From Alloiococcus otitis ATCC 51267 (GTDB lineage Bacteria; Bacillota; Bacilli; Lactobacillales; Carnobacteriaceae_A), in NCBI RefSeq assembly GCF_000315445.1, contig NZ_JH992957.1:381675-445674 (forward strand): 64,000 nt of DNA. Reading direction: 5' to 3'. The translations under genes were made by a program, and so were the position numbers. The notes beneath the pieces are model-generated. The model was not told the DNA's origin. It saw only the letters and a list, made by a program, of their open reading frames with translations, and ran no database searches. This document shows, one piece after another, positions 9,078 through 18,060 of the stretch; the stretch's first letter is position 1, and every line of letters begins with the position of its first letter.

Positions 9078-10305
9078 ATGAGTCAGAAAGCAATTCAAGT
9101 CCAGTCAGAAATTGGAAGGTTAAAAAAGGTCTTGCTCCACCGACCAGGCAAGGAATTGGAGAATCTGATGCCAGACTATCTCGACCGCTTACTCTTTGAT
9201 GATATCCCCGATTTACAAAATGCCCAAGCCGAACACGACCAATTTGCTAAAGTCTTGCGACAAAATGGTGTCCAAGTTCTTTACCTAGAAAAATTGGTGG
9301 CTGAAGCCATTGACCACGCTGGAGTAAGAGAAAAATTTATCCAAGACTGGCTTGCGGAGGCTGGTATTGCTTCTGACAATGCAAAAAACCAGGTCAAAGA
9401 AATTTTACATGGCCTTGATACATTTGACATGGTCCTGAAAAGCATGGAAGGCTTTAAAAAGGCGGAAATTGACCAAGGCTCTTACCAGTCTTTGGCCGAC
9501 TTGATCGAGACTGACTACCCTTTCTTGGTGGACCCCATGCCGAACCTCTACTTTACCCGGGATCCTTTTGCTAGCATGGCAAATGGGGTGTCTGTCAACC
9601 ACATGTATTCTGACACCCGAAACCGGGAAACCCTATACGGCCAGTATATTTTTGACTACCACCCGGAATATGGTGGCGACAAGGTGGACCATTTTTACAA
9701 TCGATTTGAAGAAAGTCGCTTAGAAGGTGGGGATGAGCTCGTTTTATCCAAAGACGTCTTAGCTGTCGGCATATCGCAACGCACTGATTCCCGGTCTATT
9801 GAAAAACTGGCTAAAAAGCTCTTTCAAGCTGGTGTCTTTAAAGAAGTTTTGGCCTTTTTAATCGGTAACTACCGCAAGTTTATGCACCTGGATACTGTCT
9901 TCACCATGGTCGATTATGACAAGTTTACTATCCACTCCGAAATCCAATCTGGTCTCCGGGTCGTCTCTTTAAAACCAGGTAAAAATGGCCAGATTCAAAT
10001 GGAAGAAAAAAAACAGCCAGCAATTGGACAGGGTTTTGGCCGAAGCTCTCGGTTTAGATGAAGTCACCCTGATCCCTTGTGGGGGAAATGACCCTGTGGC
10101 TGGGGCTAGAGAGCAGTGGAATGATGGATCCAATACCCTAGCCATCGCCCCGGGTGAAGTAGTGGTTTATGACCGCAACCGGGTGACCAATGCCTTGTTA
10201 GAAGAAGCTGGACTTAAACTCCATAAAATCATGGCCAGTGAACTGGTCCGAGGACGGGGAGGCCCACGTTGCATGTCTATGCCTCTCTTTCGAGAGAACT
10301 TATAG
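9078..10305 (+). pseudogene. arcA: Arginine deiminase gene with a one-base frameshift
   Basis: Arginine deiminase converts arginine to citrulline and ammonia, the first step of the ADI pathway. The first frame covers residues 1 to about 308 ([39 protein letters not shown]); the next frame supplies the rest ([43 protein letters not shown] with the catalytic Cys). The switch falls at a run of eight A (10006-10013); removing one A restores a continuous protein of about 408 residues, the family's normal length. ATG 9078 follows GAAAGGAAG; a TATAAT lies at 9033-9038. No arcB, arcC or arcD is nearby. The frameshift may be a real null allele, a slippage-prone switch or a homopolymer sequencing error. 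Confidence 0.9.
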
Positions 10306-10359
10306 GAAATAAAGAAGTGATTGTCATGTATCAAGTTGAGAACAATTGGAGTTGGCTAA

Positions 10360-11061
10360 ATGGTTAGGCAAGACAAGCAAAAGTACATTAAAGATTTGGC
10401 CCAAAGACCCTTTTTCCAAGTCTTTGACAGCCAAGATATTAAGCAAATAAAGGACCAGTCCATTCTGCGAAACTATAATAAAAACCAAGTGGTCAGCTAT
10501 GAAGGAGACCACAAGCACTACTATTATTTTGTCCTGCAAGGCTTAATTAAACTTGAGCGGACAACCTATAACGGCAATTATAGTTATGTGGATTTTGTAA
10601 TTGAAAACCGCTTTGTGGCTTACGGAGATCTTTTCAATAATGATTACTATAGTTACAATATTATAGCTGAAACACCAACTCGCCTGCTCATGATCCCCAC
10701 CGACTTATTTGAAAGCATCATTAGCCAAAATAGTGACTTGCTGATCGAATTTTACCGTAGCTTGTCGGATGACTTGTTTTTCCAAGAAAAGAGGATCCAA
10801 CTAGCTGCCGTCTCCAGTGCCAAAGAAAGGGTTGAATTGATGCTTGCCTTGTGGATGCTTGACCTGGGAACCCGGCAGGGAGAGGCCGTACTAATCCCGT
10901 ATCCCTTGACCATCATCCAATTGTCGGAAGTGGCCGGTACTAGCCGGGAGACGGCGGGCAAAGTGGTCAAGGAACTGACCCAAAACAAACGACTGGAGTA
11001 CAGTCGCAAGGAAATTAAAATTTTAGACACTGATTATTTCAACCACTTGTTGGAAGGGTAG
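10360..11061 (+). CDS. Crp/Fnr-family transcription regulator, ArcR-like
   Basis: A 233-residue regulator. Residues ~20-130 form a cyclic-nucleotide-binding-type beta barrel (VVSYEGDHKHYYYFVLQGLIKL and VDFVIENRFVAYGDLF). A helical dimer segment follows, then a C-terminal winged helix whose recognition helix is SEVAGTSRETAGKVVKEL, close to the Fnr/Crp pattern. No cysteine cluster for iron-sulfur is seen, so direct oxygen sensing like Fnr is unlikely. Its position right after arcA suggests ArcR, the activator of arginine deiminase genes, but here the rest of the arc operon is missing. A TGGAG-type ribosome site lies about ten bases before the ATG. Confidence 0.78.
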   Translation: MVRQDKQKYIKDLAQRPFFQVFDSQDIKQIKDQSILRNYNKNQVVSYEGDHKHYYYFVLQGLIKLERTTYNGNYSYVDFVIENRFVAYGDLFNNDYYSYNIIAETPTRLLMIPTDLFESIISQNSDLLIEFYRSLSDDLFFQEKRIQLAAVSSAKERVELMLALWMLDLGTRQGEAVLIPYPLTIIQLSEVAGTSRETAGKVVKELTQNKRLEYSRKEIKILDTDYFNHLLEG

Positions 11062-11076
11062 TCTAAAAGATTGCTT

Positions 11077-11096
11077 ATTGTATTGTGTAATACAAT
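11077..11096. promoter_or_regulatory. 20-bp inverted repeat downstream of the ArcR-like gene
   Basis: ATTGTATT, four bases, AATACAAT: a perfect 8-bp inverted repeat without a T-tract. Its size and symmetry suit a dimeric regulator site such as a Crp/Fnr operator, but no gene starts downstream on the plus strand before the argS terminator. Confidence 0.35.
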
Positions 11097-11141
11097 TATG
11101 TATTTGCAAACACCAACTAATTGCTTTAAAGTTTATCACAA

Positions 11142-11172
11142 CCTGCTAGGTTGAGCATTCTAGTGGGCTTTT
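11142..11172 (+). terminator. Weak terminator after the ArcR-like gene
   Basis: CCTGCTAG (11142-11149) can pair with CTAGTGGG (11160-11167), with two wobble pairs, followed by CTTTTA. Confidence 0.4.
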
Positions 11173-11201
11173 AGGGTGAATCTGAGGACTAAAAACGAAG
11201 T

Positions 11202-11237
11202 CTAAAACCAGCTAGCCATATGGCTAGCTGGTTTTAG
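11202..11237. terminator. Bidirectional terminator, 36-bp perfect palindrome
   Basis: CTAAAACCAGCTAGCC and its exact complement around an ATAT centre, with T-rich ends on both strands. It mainly ends the minus-strand argS transcript. Confidence 0.9.
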
Positions 11238-11262
11238 TTTATATTTAACTAAGATAAGGAGG

Positions 11263-12954
11263 CTACATTTCACTTGGGGAAGACAGGCCTAGGAGGTTGA
11301 GGTTGATTTTAATTAAAATTTCAACTGCCTTGACCAAGGCTAATCTGCTGGTCAAGTCTCCATCTTCATCCAGGACCCGGACATTGGCATAATACTTGTT
11401 AAAGGCTTGAGACAGGTCGATTACATACTTGGCAATTAGGGATGGATCATAGTTTTTGCAAGCTCTGGATAATGTATTTGGAAATTGTTCCAGTAATTTT
11501 ACAACTGACCAGGCATGGTCATCTTCTAAGCCTTGAACTTGGTTAGGATTGAGGTCAGCTTGGCTATTCTCTAAAATGCTGAGGGCTCGGACCCGGGAAT
11601 ATTGGACATAGGGACCAGTTTCTCCTTCAAATTGGACCACTTCTTCAATCGTGAAGTCAAAGTTATTCATTCGGTCATTTTTTAAGTCATGGAAGACTAC
11701 AGCCCCAACCCCAACCTGGTCTGCAATTTCTTCCTTGTTAGCTAGGTCTGGGTTTTTATCTTCAATTTGTTCCAAGGCCCGCTTGCTAGCCTCGTCTAAA
11801 ACATCTTCCAGTAAGACCAACTTACCTTTACGAGTGGATAATTTTTGTCCGTCCTTGGTAATCAAGCCAAAGGGAATGTGGTGGATGTCTTGGGCCCAGT
11901 CAAAGCCAAGTTCTTGCAAGACTCCCTTGAGTTGTTTAAAGTGGTTAGCCTGTTCTTGGCCTACCACATAAAGGGCTTGGGCAAAGTCGTATTCCTTTTT
12001 ACGGTAAATGGCTGCTGCAATATCTCGGGTAATGTAGAGGGTGGACCCGTCTTTTTTCTTGATCAAGGCTGGGTTTAAGTCGTATTTGTCCAGTTTAATA
12101 ATCTGGGCCCCTTGGTCTTCAACCAGCTTACCGGAATTTTCAATCAGCTCGAGGGTTTGGTCCATCTTGTCGTTGTAAAAGGCTTCCCCATTGTAAGAAT
12201 CAAATTCGACATTTAAGCGTTGGTAGATTTTGTTGAATTCTTCCAGGGAAAGGGCCCTAAATTTTTTCCAAAGTTCTAGGGCTTCAGAATCACCTTGTTC
12301 TAGCTTAGCAAACCACAACCTGCCTTGGTCTTCTAATTCAGGATTGTCTTCAGCCTCTTCATGGAATTTGACGTAAATCCGCAATAATTCCGGAATAGGG
12401 TCCTCTTCGATTGCCTGGGGATCGCCCCAAGTTTTATAAGCATAAATCAACTTCCCAAACTGGGTACCCCAATCACCCAGGTGGTTGATTTTGATCGGGT
12501 TGAAACCCATCTTTTCCATTATATTCGCTAGGGCATTGCCGATAACAGTCGACCGTAAGTGGCCCATGGACATGGGTTTGGCTATATTAGGGGAGGACAT
12601 GTCAATAGGAACATTTTGTCCTTGTCCGACACTCTGATCGCCGTAGTTTTCGTCTTGGTCTAAAATTTCTTGAATGATGGCAGACGAGACCGTTTTTCGG
12701 TTTAAATGAAAGTTGAGGTAGGGCCCAACTGCTTCGACTTGGTCAACCAAGTCAGAAGAGATTTTACCTGCTAGGTCACTGGCAATTTCCTTGGGGTTCT
12801 TTTTAAAAATACGGGCCAGCTGAAAAGTCGGGAAGGCGAGATCCCCGTGTTCTTCCAACTTAGGCCGTTCCAAGAGGGAGTAGATATCTTCTTTGGTAAG
12901 ATCCTCTTGTAAGACCTGGTGGATACTTTCAGCTATCTTTAATTTATAATCCAT
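11263..12954 (-). CDS. argS: Arginyl-tRNA synthetase
   Basis: A class I aminoacyl-tRNA synthetase of 563 residues that charges tRNA-Arg. The N-terminal Add1 domain is followed by MSSPNIAKPMSMGHLRST, the HIGH-type motif, with VIGNAL after it. The KMSK-like position reads DGQKLSTRKG, and the C-terminal helical anticodon-binding domain includes FNKYYANVRVLDE. The start ATG has a clear upstream AGGAGG. Its neighbours on the plus side are arcA and arcR-like, so two arginine-related loci are adjacent, though on opposite strands. It probably forms a transcript with the DUF1189 gene upstream (63-bp gap). Confidence 0.95.
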   Translation of the reverse strand: MDYKLKIAESIHQVLQEDLTKEDIYSLLERPKLEEHGDLAFPTFQLARIFKKNPKEIASDLAGKISSDLVDQVEAVGPYLNFHLNRKTVSSAIIQEILDQDENYGDQSVGQGQNVPIDMSSPNIAKPMSMGHLRSTVIGNALANIMEKMGFNPIKINHLGDWGTQFGKLIYAYKTWGDPQAIEEDPIPELLRIYVKFHEEAEDNPELEDQGRLWFAKLEQGDSEALELWKKFRALSLEEFNKIYQRLNVEFDSYNGEAFYNDKMDQTLELIENSGKLVEDQGAQIIKLDKYDLNPALIKKKDGSTLYITRDIAAAIYRKKEYDFAQALYVVGQEQANHFKQLKGVLQELGFDWAQDIHHIPFGLITKDGQKLSTRKGKLVLLEDVLDEASKRALEQIEDKNPDLANKEEIADQVGVGAVVFHDLKNDRMNNFDFTIEEVVQFEGETGPYVQYSRVRALSILENSQADLNPNQVQGLEDDHAWSVVKLLEQFPNTLSRACKNYDPSLIAKYVIDLSQAFNKYYANVRVLDEDGDLTSRLALVKAVEILIKINLNLLGLSSPSEM

Positions 12955-13017
12955 AAGTAACCTCCTAAATACTATACTTTACAATTCTACCGAAATTGAC
13001 TGGAAAAATCTATACGG

Positions 13018-13812
13018 CTAATTGGCTTTCTTGGCTTTTTTAAGACGGCGGATGGATAGGAAGAAGATGAGGATGGAAAAGATGGTAAAGAGAGGACCGC
13101 TCAAACTGGTTTGTAAACCGACCGCACTAGCAATGGATAAGGCTAGGGTGGGGAGGGCAATAGCTAGGAGGGAAATTTTAAAGACAGCTTTAAAACCCAA
13201 CCCTTGTAAATAAAAGATACTGATAAAATAATTGGTTAGGGCAACTAAAATGTATTGGTAGATTAGAATGATGGCTCCAACCCCGAAAAGAACAAAGAAG
13301 GCAAGTAAGATGACGGGTAGGTTGATTTGGGTCATGGAATTTAAAAGAAAAGAAAATTGGTCCTGGTTAAAGTCAGGCAAGTTGGCATAAGAAATTGACT
13401 GGCCACTGCCATAGACGTAGAGGGTCATTTGGTCCTGGCTTAAAGCAATATTGATTGGGGAGAAGTTCAACTCCACATTCCGGTCAATGGTCTCATCTTC
13501 CGTCATTTGGTTGTCAGGGTCAAAATATAGGGAAATTGTATCTGTAAAATGAATGTAGTCTTCTTGGTCTGTTTTTATCTGGTCGTCTTCGATGGCAAAA
13601 TCCGGCAATTGACCTTCCACTTCACTCACATCAGACCTAAATTGCTGGTATTCTGGGACTAGGGTGAAGAGGGGAGGGATGAGTGAGATGATGACTAAAG
13701 CAATAAAAAGGGCAAAAAAGGTATTTTTAGTCATTTTTCTGCCTTGGTGGATTTCCAAGGGAGAACTTAGGCTGAGTTTTAAAAAGTCAAACAAGTTAAT
13801 CGGTCCTTTCAT
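13018..13812 (-). CDS. DUF1189 membrane protein
   Basis: A 264-residue membrane protein of the DUF1189 family, found in Bacillota with unknown function. A cytoplasmic N-terminus carries SLSSPLEIHQGRKMTKN, then one membrane segment (TFFALFIALVIISLIPPLF). An extracytoplasmic domain of about 115 residues follows, then four more hydrophobic segments from about residue 160 to 255, ending in a basic tail RRLKKAKKAN. This is the family's usual topology. It lies upstream of argS on the same strand and is divergent from sodA. Confidence 0.72.
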   Translation of the reverse strand: MKGPINLFDFLKLSLSSPLEIHQGRKMTKNTFFALFIALVIISLIPPLFTLVPEYQQFRSDVSEVEGQLPDFAIEDDQIKTDQEDYIHFTDTISLYFDPDNQMTEDETIDRNVELNFSPINIALSQDQMTLYVYGSGQSISYANLPDFNQDQFSFLLNSMTQINLPVILLAFFVLFGVGAIILIYQYILVALTNYFISIFYLQGLGFKAVFKISLLAIALPTLALSIASAVGLQTSLSGPLFTIFSILIFFLSIRRLKKAKKAN

Positions 13813-13962
13813 CTACTAGTAGACATGAAATCATTCTACCTAATTTTAATAATATTTTACAATTAAAAAGTCAGATAAAAAATCTATATAAGCACTTCTA
13901 TGGACTTTTTTTAATCAGATGTTAAAATAAGTTTAGATTCGAAATATTAGGAGGAGTAACTT

Positions 13963-14571
13963 ATGACTTACCAATTAGAAGACTTACCATACGCATATGA
14001 CGCATTGGAACCTTATATTGATGAAGAAACCATGAAACTTCACCATGACAAACACCACCAAACTTATGTGGACAAGACCAATGTAGCTCTCGAAGGTCAG
14101 GAAAAATATGCTGACCTGTCGATTGAAGACTTAGTTGCTCAATTAAACTCGTTGCCAGAAGAACTTCAAGCACCAGTCTTAAAAAATGGTGGGGGCCATG
14201 CCAACCATAAACTTTTCTGGACCGTTCTTTCGCCAAATGGTGGAGGCCAGCCAGAAGGCGATTTAGGTCAAGCTATTGAGGAAAAATTCGGTAGCTTCGA
14301 AAAATTCCAAGAAGAATTTAAAGCTGCAGCGACTGGTCAATTTGGGTCAGGCTGGGCTTGGTTGGTTGTTAACAATGGCACATTGGAAATTGATGCCACT
14401 CCTAACCAGGAATCCCCACTTACTTCAGGCAAAACACCTATCTTGGGTCTAGACGTTTGGGAACACGCTTACTACCTTAACTACCAAAACAGACGACCTG
14501 ACTACGTGGATGCTTTCTGGAGTGTCGTAAACTGGGATGAAGTTGCAAGAAGATACCAAGAAGCTAAATAA
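13963..14571 (+). CDS. sodA: Superoxide dismutase, Mn/Fe type
   Basis: A 202-residue cytoplasmic metalloenzyme that dismutates superoxide to oxygen and hydrogen peroxide. Metal ligands are visible in [15 protein letters not shown] (His near residue 27), [10 protein letters not shown] (His near 82), and [12 protein letters not shown] (Asp and His near 165-169). [10 protein letters not shown] and the G-G pair in [10 protein letters not shown] favour the manganese form, but iron or cambialistic use cannot be excluded. The ATG follows AGGAGGAG. It is a monocistronic gene with its own terminator at 14614. No operator could be named in the 150-bp upstream region, although the A/T-rich stretch at 13920-13945 probably holds the -10. 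Confidence 0.96.
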   Translation: MTYQLEDLPYAYDALEPYIDEETMKLHHDKHHQTYVDKTNVALEGQEKYADLSIEDLVAQLNSLPEELQAPVLKNGGGHANHKLFWTVLSPNGGGQPEGDLGQAIEEKFGSFEKFQEEFKAAATGQFGSGWAWLVVNNGTLEIDATPNQESPLTSGKTPILGLDVWEHAYYLNYQNRRPDYVDAFWSVVNWDEVARRYQEAK

Positions 14572-14613
14572 TTTTGACCAGGCTCTATCTAGTTAAAATA
14601 TAGCCCTGACCTT

Positions 14614-14658
14614 AAAACCAGTTGCTAGACGATTGACTCGTTTGGCAACTGGTTTTTT
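14614..14658 (+). terminator. sodA terminator
   Basis: AAAACCAGTTGC (14614-14625) pairs perfectly with GCAACTGGTTTT (14645-14656), followed by further T residues. Confidence 0.9.
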
Positions 14659-14763
14659 AATTTGGTCGCGAGACAATCTTTAGAAAAGTTTAGGGAAAAC
14701 CCCATGCATTTCCTGGTCGGATTTGATAAAATTAGGAGTAGATTATTTAACGGAGGGGTAGGC

Positions 14764-16929
14764 TTGAAATTGCCTAACAAGCGAAGAAGAGAAAAGTTAA
14801 AATCGCAAATTCCATTTCGATTAAATTTGCTGTTTTTTGTTGTCTTTATTTTATTTGCAACTTTTATCCTGCGTCTGGCTTATATGCAAATCATTAAAGA
14901 GGAAGAATACCAAGCTGAAGTTGACCGGACGGAAAGCACGGTTATCAGTGGCCCGGTAGCCCGGGGTGAAATATACGATAACCAGCTCAACAAATTAGTG
15001 GGCAATGAAGCCCACAATACTATTACCTATACACGGGGGCAGAACGTCTCCAACCAAGCCATGGCCAATGTTGCCAACCGATTGGCTAATATTATCGACT
15101 TGCCAAATGCCGACCCATTTGAATCTGATGACCCAGATATTACCGAAAGGGAAATGAAGGACTACTACTACGCTATTCACCGGGACGAAATTGATGATCA
15201 AGTTGAAGCTTACATGGAAGCCAATGACATTGAAGAAATGGAAAGCAGTGACCGCTTGGATTTTATCGATGAAGACCAACTTAAGTCTTTTTCGGATGAG
15301 GAAAAAACCGCTACTTCAATTTTTTCGACCATGACTTCAGCCTATGCCCTGAGTACGGTTAATATCAAAAACCAAGACGTGTCTTCCCAAGAGCTAGCCC
15401 AGGTCAGCGAAAACTTGGATGACCTACCAGGGGTCGATACTGGAGTGGACTGGCAACGGGTTTATCCTGAAGGCAATATGCTCAAGTCCATTCTCGGCCA
15501 GGTCTCCAGCGAGGAAACGGGTATCCCAGAAGAGCGGATTGGTGAATACCTAGCTAAGGGTTATTCCCGTAATGACCGGGTTGGGATTTCCTATTTGGAA
15601 TACCAATTTGAAGATGTCTTGAGTGGTAGCAAGTCTAAAGTCGAAACGGAAACCAACAAGCTGGGAGAGATTATTTCCCAAAATGTCCGCTATGCGGGTA
15701 GCAAGGGGGACAACCTGGTTTTAAATATCGATATTGATTTCCAGGAAAAAATGGAAGGCATCGCCATTGACTCCCTCAACAAGAGACGGGGCCTCAATGA
15801 TTCTATCTACCTGATAGCCATTGACCCAAGGGATGGGGGAATCCTTGGCTTTACCGGAAAGCGGGTGAACAGTGACGGAGAAATTGTCGATGACGCCATG
15901 GGAAACTTAACTAAATTCTTTGAAATGGGGTCCAGTGTCAAAGGGGCGACCGTCCTATCAGCTTACATGGATGGGGTCTTAGATGATTCCAACAATATCA
16001 TTGTCGATGCCCCCATGAATTTCACTGGAACTAGCAGTATTTCATCCGTCTTTAACCAAAGTGGGTCGGTTCCCCTCAATGAAACTCAGGCCATCCAATA
16101 TTCCTCCAATATCTACATGTCCAGGCTAGCCATGCGGATGGGAGACAAATGGGACTATGAACCAGGTGAGCAGTTGAATATGGACTATCAAAAGTCCATC
16201 GACAAGATGCGCTACTACTTCTCCCAATTTGGTTTAGGGGTACCCACTGGGGTAGAGTTACCAAATGAAATGATTGGCCAGCAAAGTCCGGTTGAAAGCC
16301 CTGGCTCAGCTCTCTACCAGTCTTTTGGCCAGTTTGATACCTACACCCCCCTCCAATTGGCCCAATATATTGCTACTATTGCCAACGGAGGTACTCGGTA
16401 TGCACCACGCTTCGTCTCCGAAATCCGGGGAACTCATCCTGAAACAGGGGAAGTGGGTCAGTTGAAAACCAAGATTGAACCAAAAATTTTGAACCAAATC
16501 GATGTAACACCCGAACAGATGGACCGGGTCAAGGAAGGGATGTACCTAGCAGTCAATGGAGACTATGGGACCTTGCCTAAAGTCTTTGGTGATGCGGAAT
16601 ATGTGGCAGCCGGTAAAACAGGGACTGCCCAAGCCTCTTACTGGAGTAATGACCCGGACCTCCGCGGAACCAGTGTCATTAACATGAACTTTACTGGTTT
16701 TGCCCCTTACGACAATCCTGAAATTGCCGTCGCTGCTGTGGTGCCTTACCTGCCAGACAATATCAATAATATTGAAAACATGAATGCCAGCAAACGAGTG
16801 ATGGATGCCTACTTTGGCGTTGGCGAATTTGCTGAGGATGCAGACGACCAAGAAGATGAAGGCGATGAAGAAGAAGCCCAGGAAGAAGTCGTTCAGGAAG
16901 AGGAAGACCAAGCTGACCAGGCGGCCTAG
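14764..16929 (+). CDS. Class B penicillin-binding protein, PBP2b-like transpeptidase
   Basis: Membrane-anchored D,D-transpeptidase of about 721 residues that crosslinks peptidoglycan, closest in layout to streptococcal PBP2b (elongation). Short basic cytoplasmic tail, one membrane helix (LNLLFFVVFILFATFILRLA), then the dimerisation domain with VARGEIYDNQLNKLV and GISYLEYQFEDVLSGS. The transpeptidase motifs are SSVK (catalytic Ser), SSN in IQYSSNIYMS, and KTG in AAGKTGTAQAS. TTG 14764 is chosen because GGAGGGG precedes it; an upstream in-frame extension lacks such a site and is not family-like. Unusually, the last ~35 residues are almost purely acidic plus Gln. Confidence 0.88.
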   Translation: MKLPNKRRREKLKSQIPFRLNLLFFVVFILFATFILRLAYMQIIKEEEYQAEVDRTESTVISGPVARGEIYDNQLNKLVGNEAHNTITYTRGQNVSNQAMANVANRLANIIDLPNADPFESDDPDITEREMKDYYYAIHRDEIDDQVEAYMEANDIEEMESSDRLDFIDEDQLKSFSDEEKTATSIFSTMTSAYALSTVNIKNQDVSSQELAQVSENLDDLPGVDTGVDWQRVYPEGNMLKSILGQVSSEETGIPEERIGEYLAKGYSRNDRVGISYLEYQFEDVLSGSKSKVETETNKLGEIISQNVRYAGSKGDNLVLNIDIDFQEKMEGIAIDSLNKRRGLNDSIYLIAIDPRDGGILGFTGKRVNSDGEIVDDAMGNLTKFFEMGSSVKGATVLSAYMDGVLDDSNNIIVDAPMNFTGTSSISSVFNQSGSVPLNETQAIQYSSNIYMSRLAMRMGDKWDYEPGEQLNMDYQKSIDKMRYYFSQFGLGVPTGVELPNEMIGQQSPVESPGSALYQSFGQFDTYTPLQLAQYIATIANGGTRYAPRFVSEIRGTHPETGEVGQLKTKIEPKILNQIDVTPEQMDRVKEGMYLAVNGDYGTLPKVFGDAEYVAAGKTGTAQASYWSNDPDLRGTSVINMNFTGFAPYDNPEIAVAAVVPYLPDNINNIENMNASKRVMDAYFGVGEFAEDADDQEDEGDEEEAQEEVVQEEEDQADQAA

Positions 16930-16942
16930 GTATTTGGCCAAT

Positions 16943-16978
16943 AAAAAAGAGTAGCTGGCTTTTCAGCTACTCTTTTTT
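16943..16978. terminator. Bidirectional terminator between the PBP gene and rpmG
   Basis: AAAAAAGAGTAGCTG and CAGCTACTCTTTTTT form a perfect 15-bp stem with a six-base loop. T6 occurs on either strand, so it serves both convergent genes. Confidence 0.92.
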
Positions 16979-16993
16979 GATTCTATAATATTT

Positions 16994-17027
16994 AGTGTTG
17001 GTGGGAGCATCCCACCAACACTTTTTT
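16994..17027 (+). terminator. Second, tandem terminator on the PBP side
   Basis: AGTGTTGGTGGGA and TCCCACCAACACT form a 13-bp stem with a GCA loop, followed by T6 on the plus strand only. Confidence 0.85.
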
Positions 17028-17030
17028 ACT

Positions 17031-17189
17031 TTAGTTTTTACCCTTTGTTTCTCGGTGTAAAGTCATTTTACGCAAACGAGGGCAGTATTTTCTTAATTCA
17101 AGTCTTTGTTCATCGTTACGTTTGTTTTTAGTTGTAATGTAGTTACGGTCGCCACATTCAGTACATTCTAAAGTAACCTTAACGCGCAT
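17031..17189 (-). CDS. rpmG: 50S ribosomal protein L33
   Basis: A 52-residue ribosomal protein of the large subunit near the E site. It begins [17 protein letters not shown], runs through [20 protein letters not shown], and ends in [10 protein letters not shown]. The first zinc-knuckle pair CxxC is intact; the second half has a single Cys (KYCPRL), so full zinc binding is uncertain. It was read directly from the minus strand. AGGAGG lies eight bases before the ATG. It is slightly longer than the usual 49 residues owing to the GKN tail. Confidence 0.93.
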   Translation of the reverse strand: MRVKVTLECTECGDRNYITTKNKRNDEQRLELRKYCPRLRKMTLHRETKGKN

Positions 17190-17356
17190 GTTTCAACCTC
17201 CTAAATCTTTCTTAATTACTCTTACACCCGACTAGGATACCATGTTTTTCATGAAAAATCCAATGAAAATTAACCAAAGGGCCCGGAATTTTTTCCTTAT
17301 TAGGAGCCAGGTATGTTATACTTTATGATAGCTTATGTAAAATTGAGGAAGATGAT

Positions 17357-18043
17357 ATGGTGCAAAATCGAAAACTAGCTAGCATTCAAAACAAGCCTTA
17401 TGTTACCTATGCCATCATCATTATAACTGTTATAGTCTATATTATGATGACACTGAGTGGTGGGTCGCAAAATACAGAGGTTTTAATCCAGTATGGGGCC
17501 AAGTTCAACTTTGCTATTATTTATTTTAACCAGTGGTGGCGGCTAATCACCCCAATGTTTCTCCACATTGGCCTGGCCCACATCCTCTTTAATCTATTGA
17601 TTGTTTATTACTTAGGATCAAATTTGGAGTATTTCTTCGGCCACTTTAAATATGCCTTACTTTACCTGCTAGGAGGTATAATGGGGAATATCTTCTCATT
17701 TGCCTTCAACATTTCCATTTCAGCTGGGGCTTCAACTGCGATTTTTGGCTTATTTATGTCTACCATAGCCCTGTCTCGCATCTACCCTAACCGGATTCAA
17801 ATCCAAAATATTGCCAGCCAGTATGGTCTATTAATTGGACTTAATATTTTTATTGGGATATTGTCAACAGGCATTGACAATATGGGCCACTTGGGTGGTT
17901 TAGTCGGAGGATACTTGGCAACTTATATGATTACCAAAACTCACAATCCTGGTAGTCAATTGAAATACACCTTAATTTATATTGCAATAGCCTTATTGGG
18001 TATTTTTTGGGGCTATAATGAAATTTTCTATATCAACTTTTAA
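17357..18043 (+). CDS. Rhomboid-family intramembrane serine protease
   Basis: A 228-residue integral membrane protease that cleaves substrates within or next to membrane segments. Six hydrophobic segments are visible. The catalytic serine lies in SAGASTAIFGLF (GxSxxxF-type rhomboid motif) and the catalytic histidine in NMGHLGGLVGGYLAT. The family's WR-type loop appears as FNQWWRLITPMFLHIGLAHILFN. It lacks the TPR extension of GluP, so it is a short form. The ATG follows GAGGAAG, and glucokinase follows after 17 bp. The rhomboid-glucokinase-rhodanese arrangement resembles the yqgP-yqgQ-glcK-yqhL neighbourhood of bacilli. Confidence 0.9.
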   Translation: MVQNRKLASIQNKPYVTYAIIIITVIVYIMMTLSGGSQNTEVLIQYGAKFNFAIIYFNQWWRLITPMFLHIGLAHILFNLLIVYYLGSNLEYFFGHFKYALLYLLGGIMGNIFSFAFNISISAGASTAIFGLFMSTIALSRIYPNRIQIQNIASQYGLLIGLNIFIGILSTGIDNMGHLGGLVGGYLATYMITKTHNPGSQLKYTLIYIAIALLGIFWGYNEIFYINF

Positions 18044-18060
18044 CGAGGAGTTACGTACTT

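Noticed and set aside
10006-10013. Programmed ribosomal frameshifting in arcA
   Set aside because: An A8 run is present but no stimulatory stem or stop-codon arrangement typical of programmed shifts was seen, and arcA is not known to use it.
9985-10305. A separate small gene in the 3' part of arcA
   Set aside because: Its coding content after the first ~10 codons is the C-terminal part of arginine deiminase, and its ATG lies inside the other frame without a credible ribosome site.
11651-12078. Plus-strand open frames within argS
   Set aside because: No recognisable protein, Ser/Lys/Trp-rich shadow composition, and argS is intact on the other strand.
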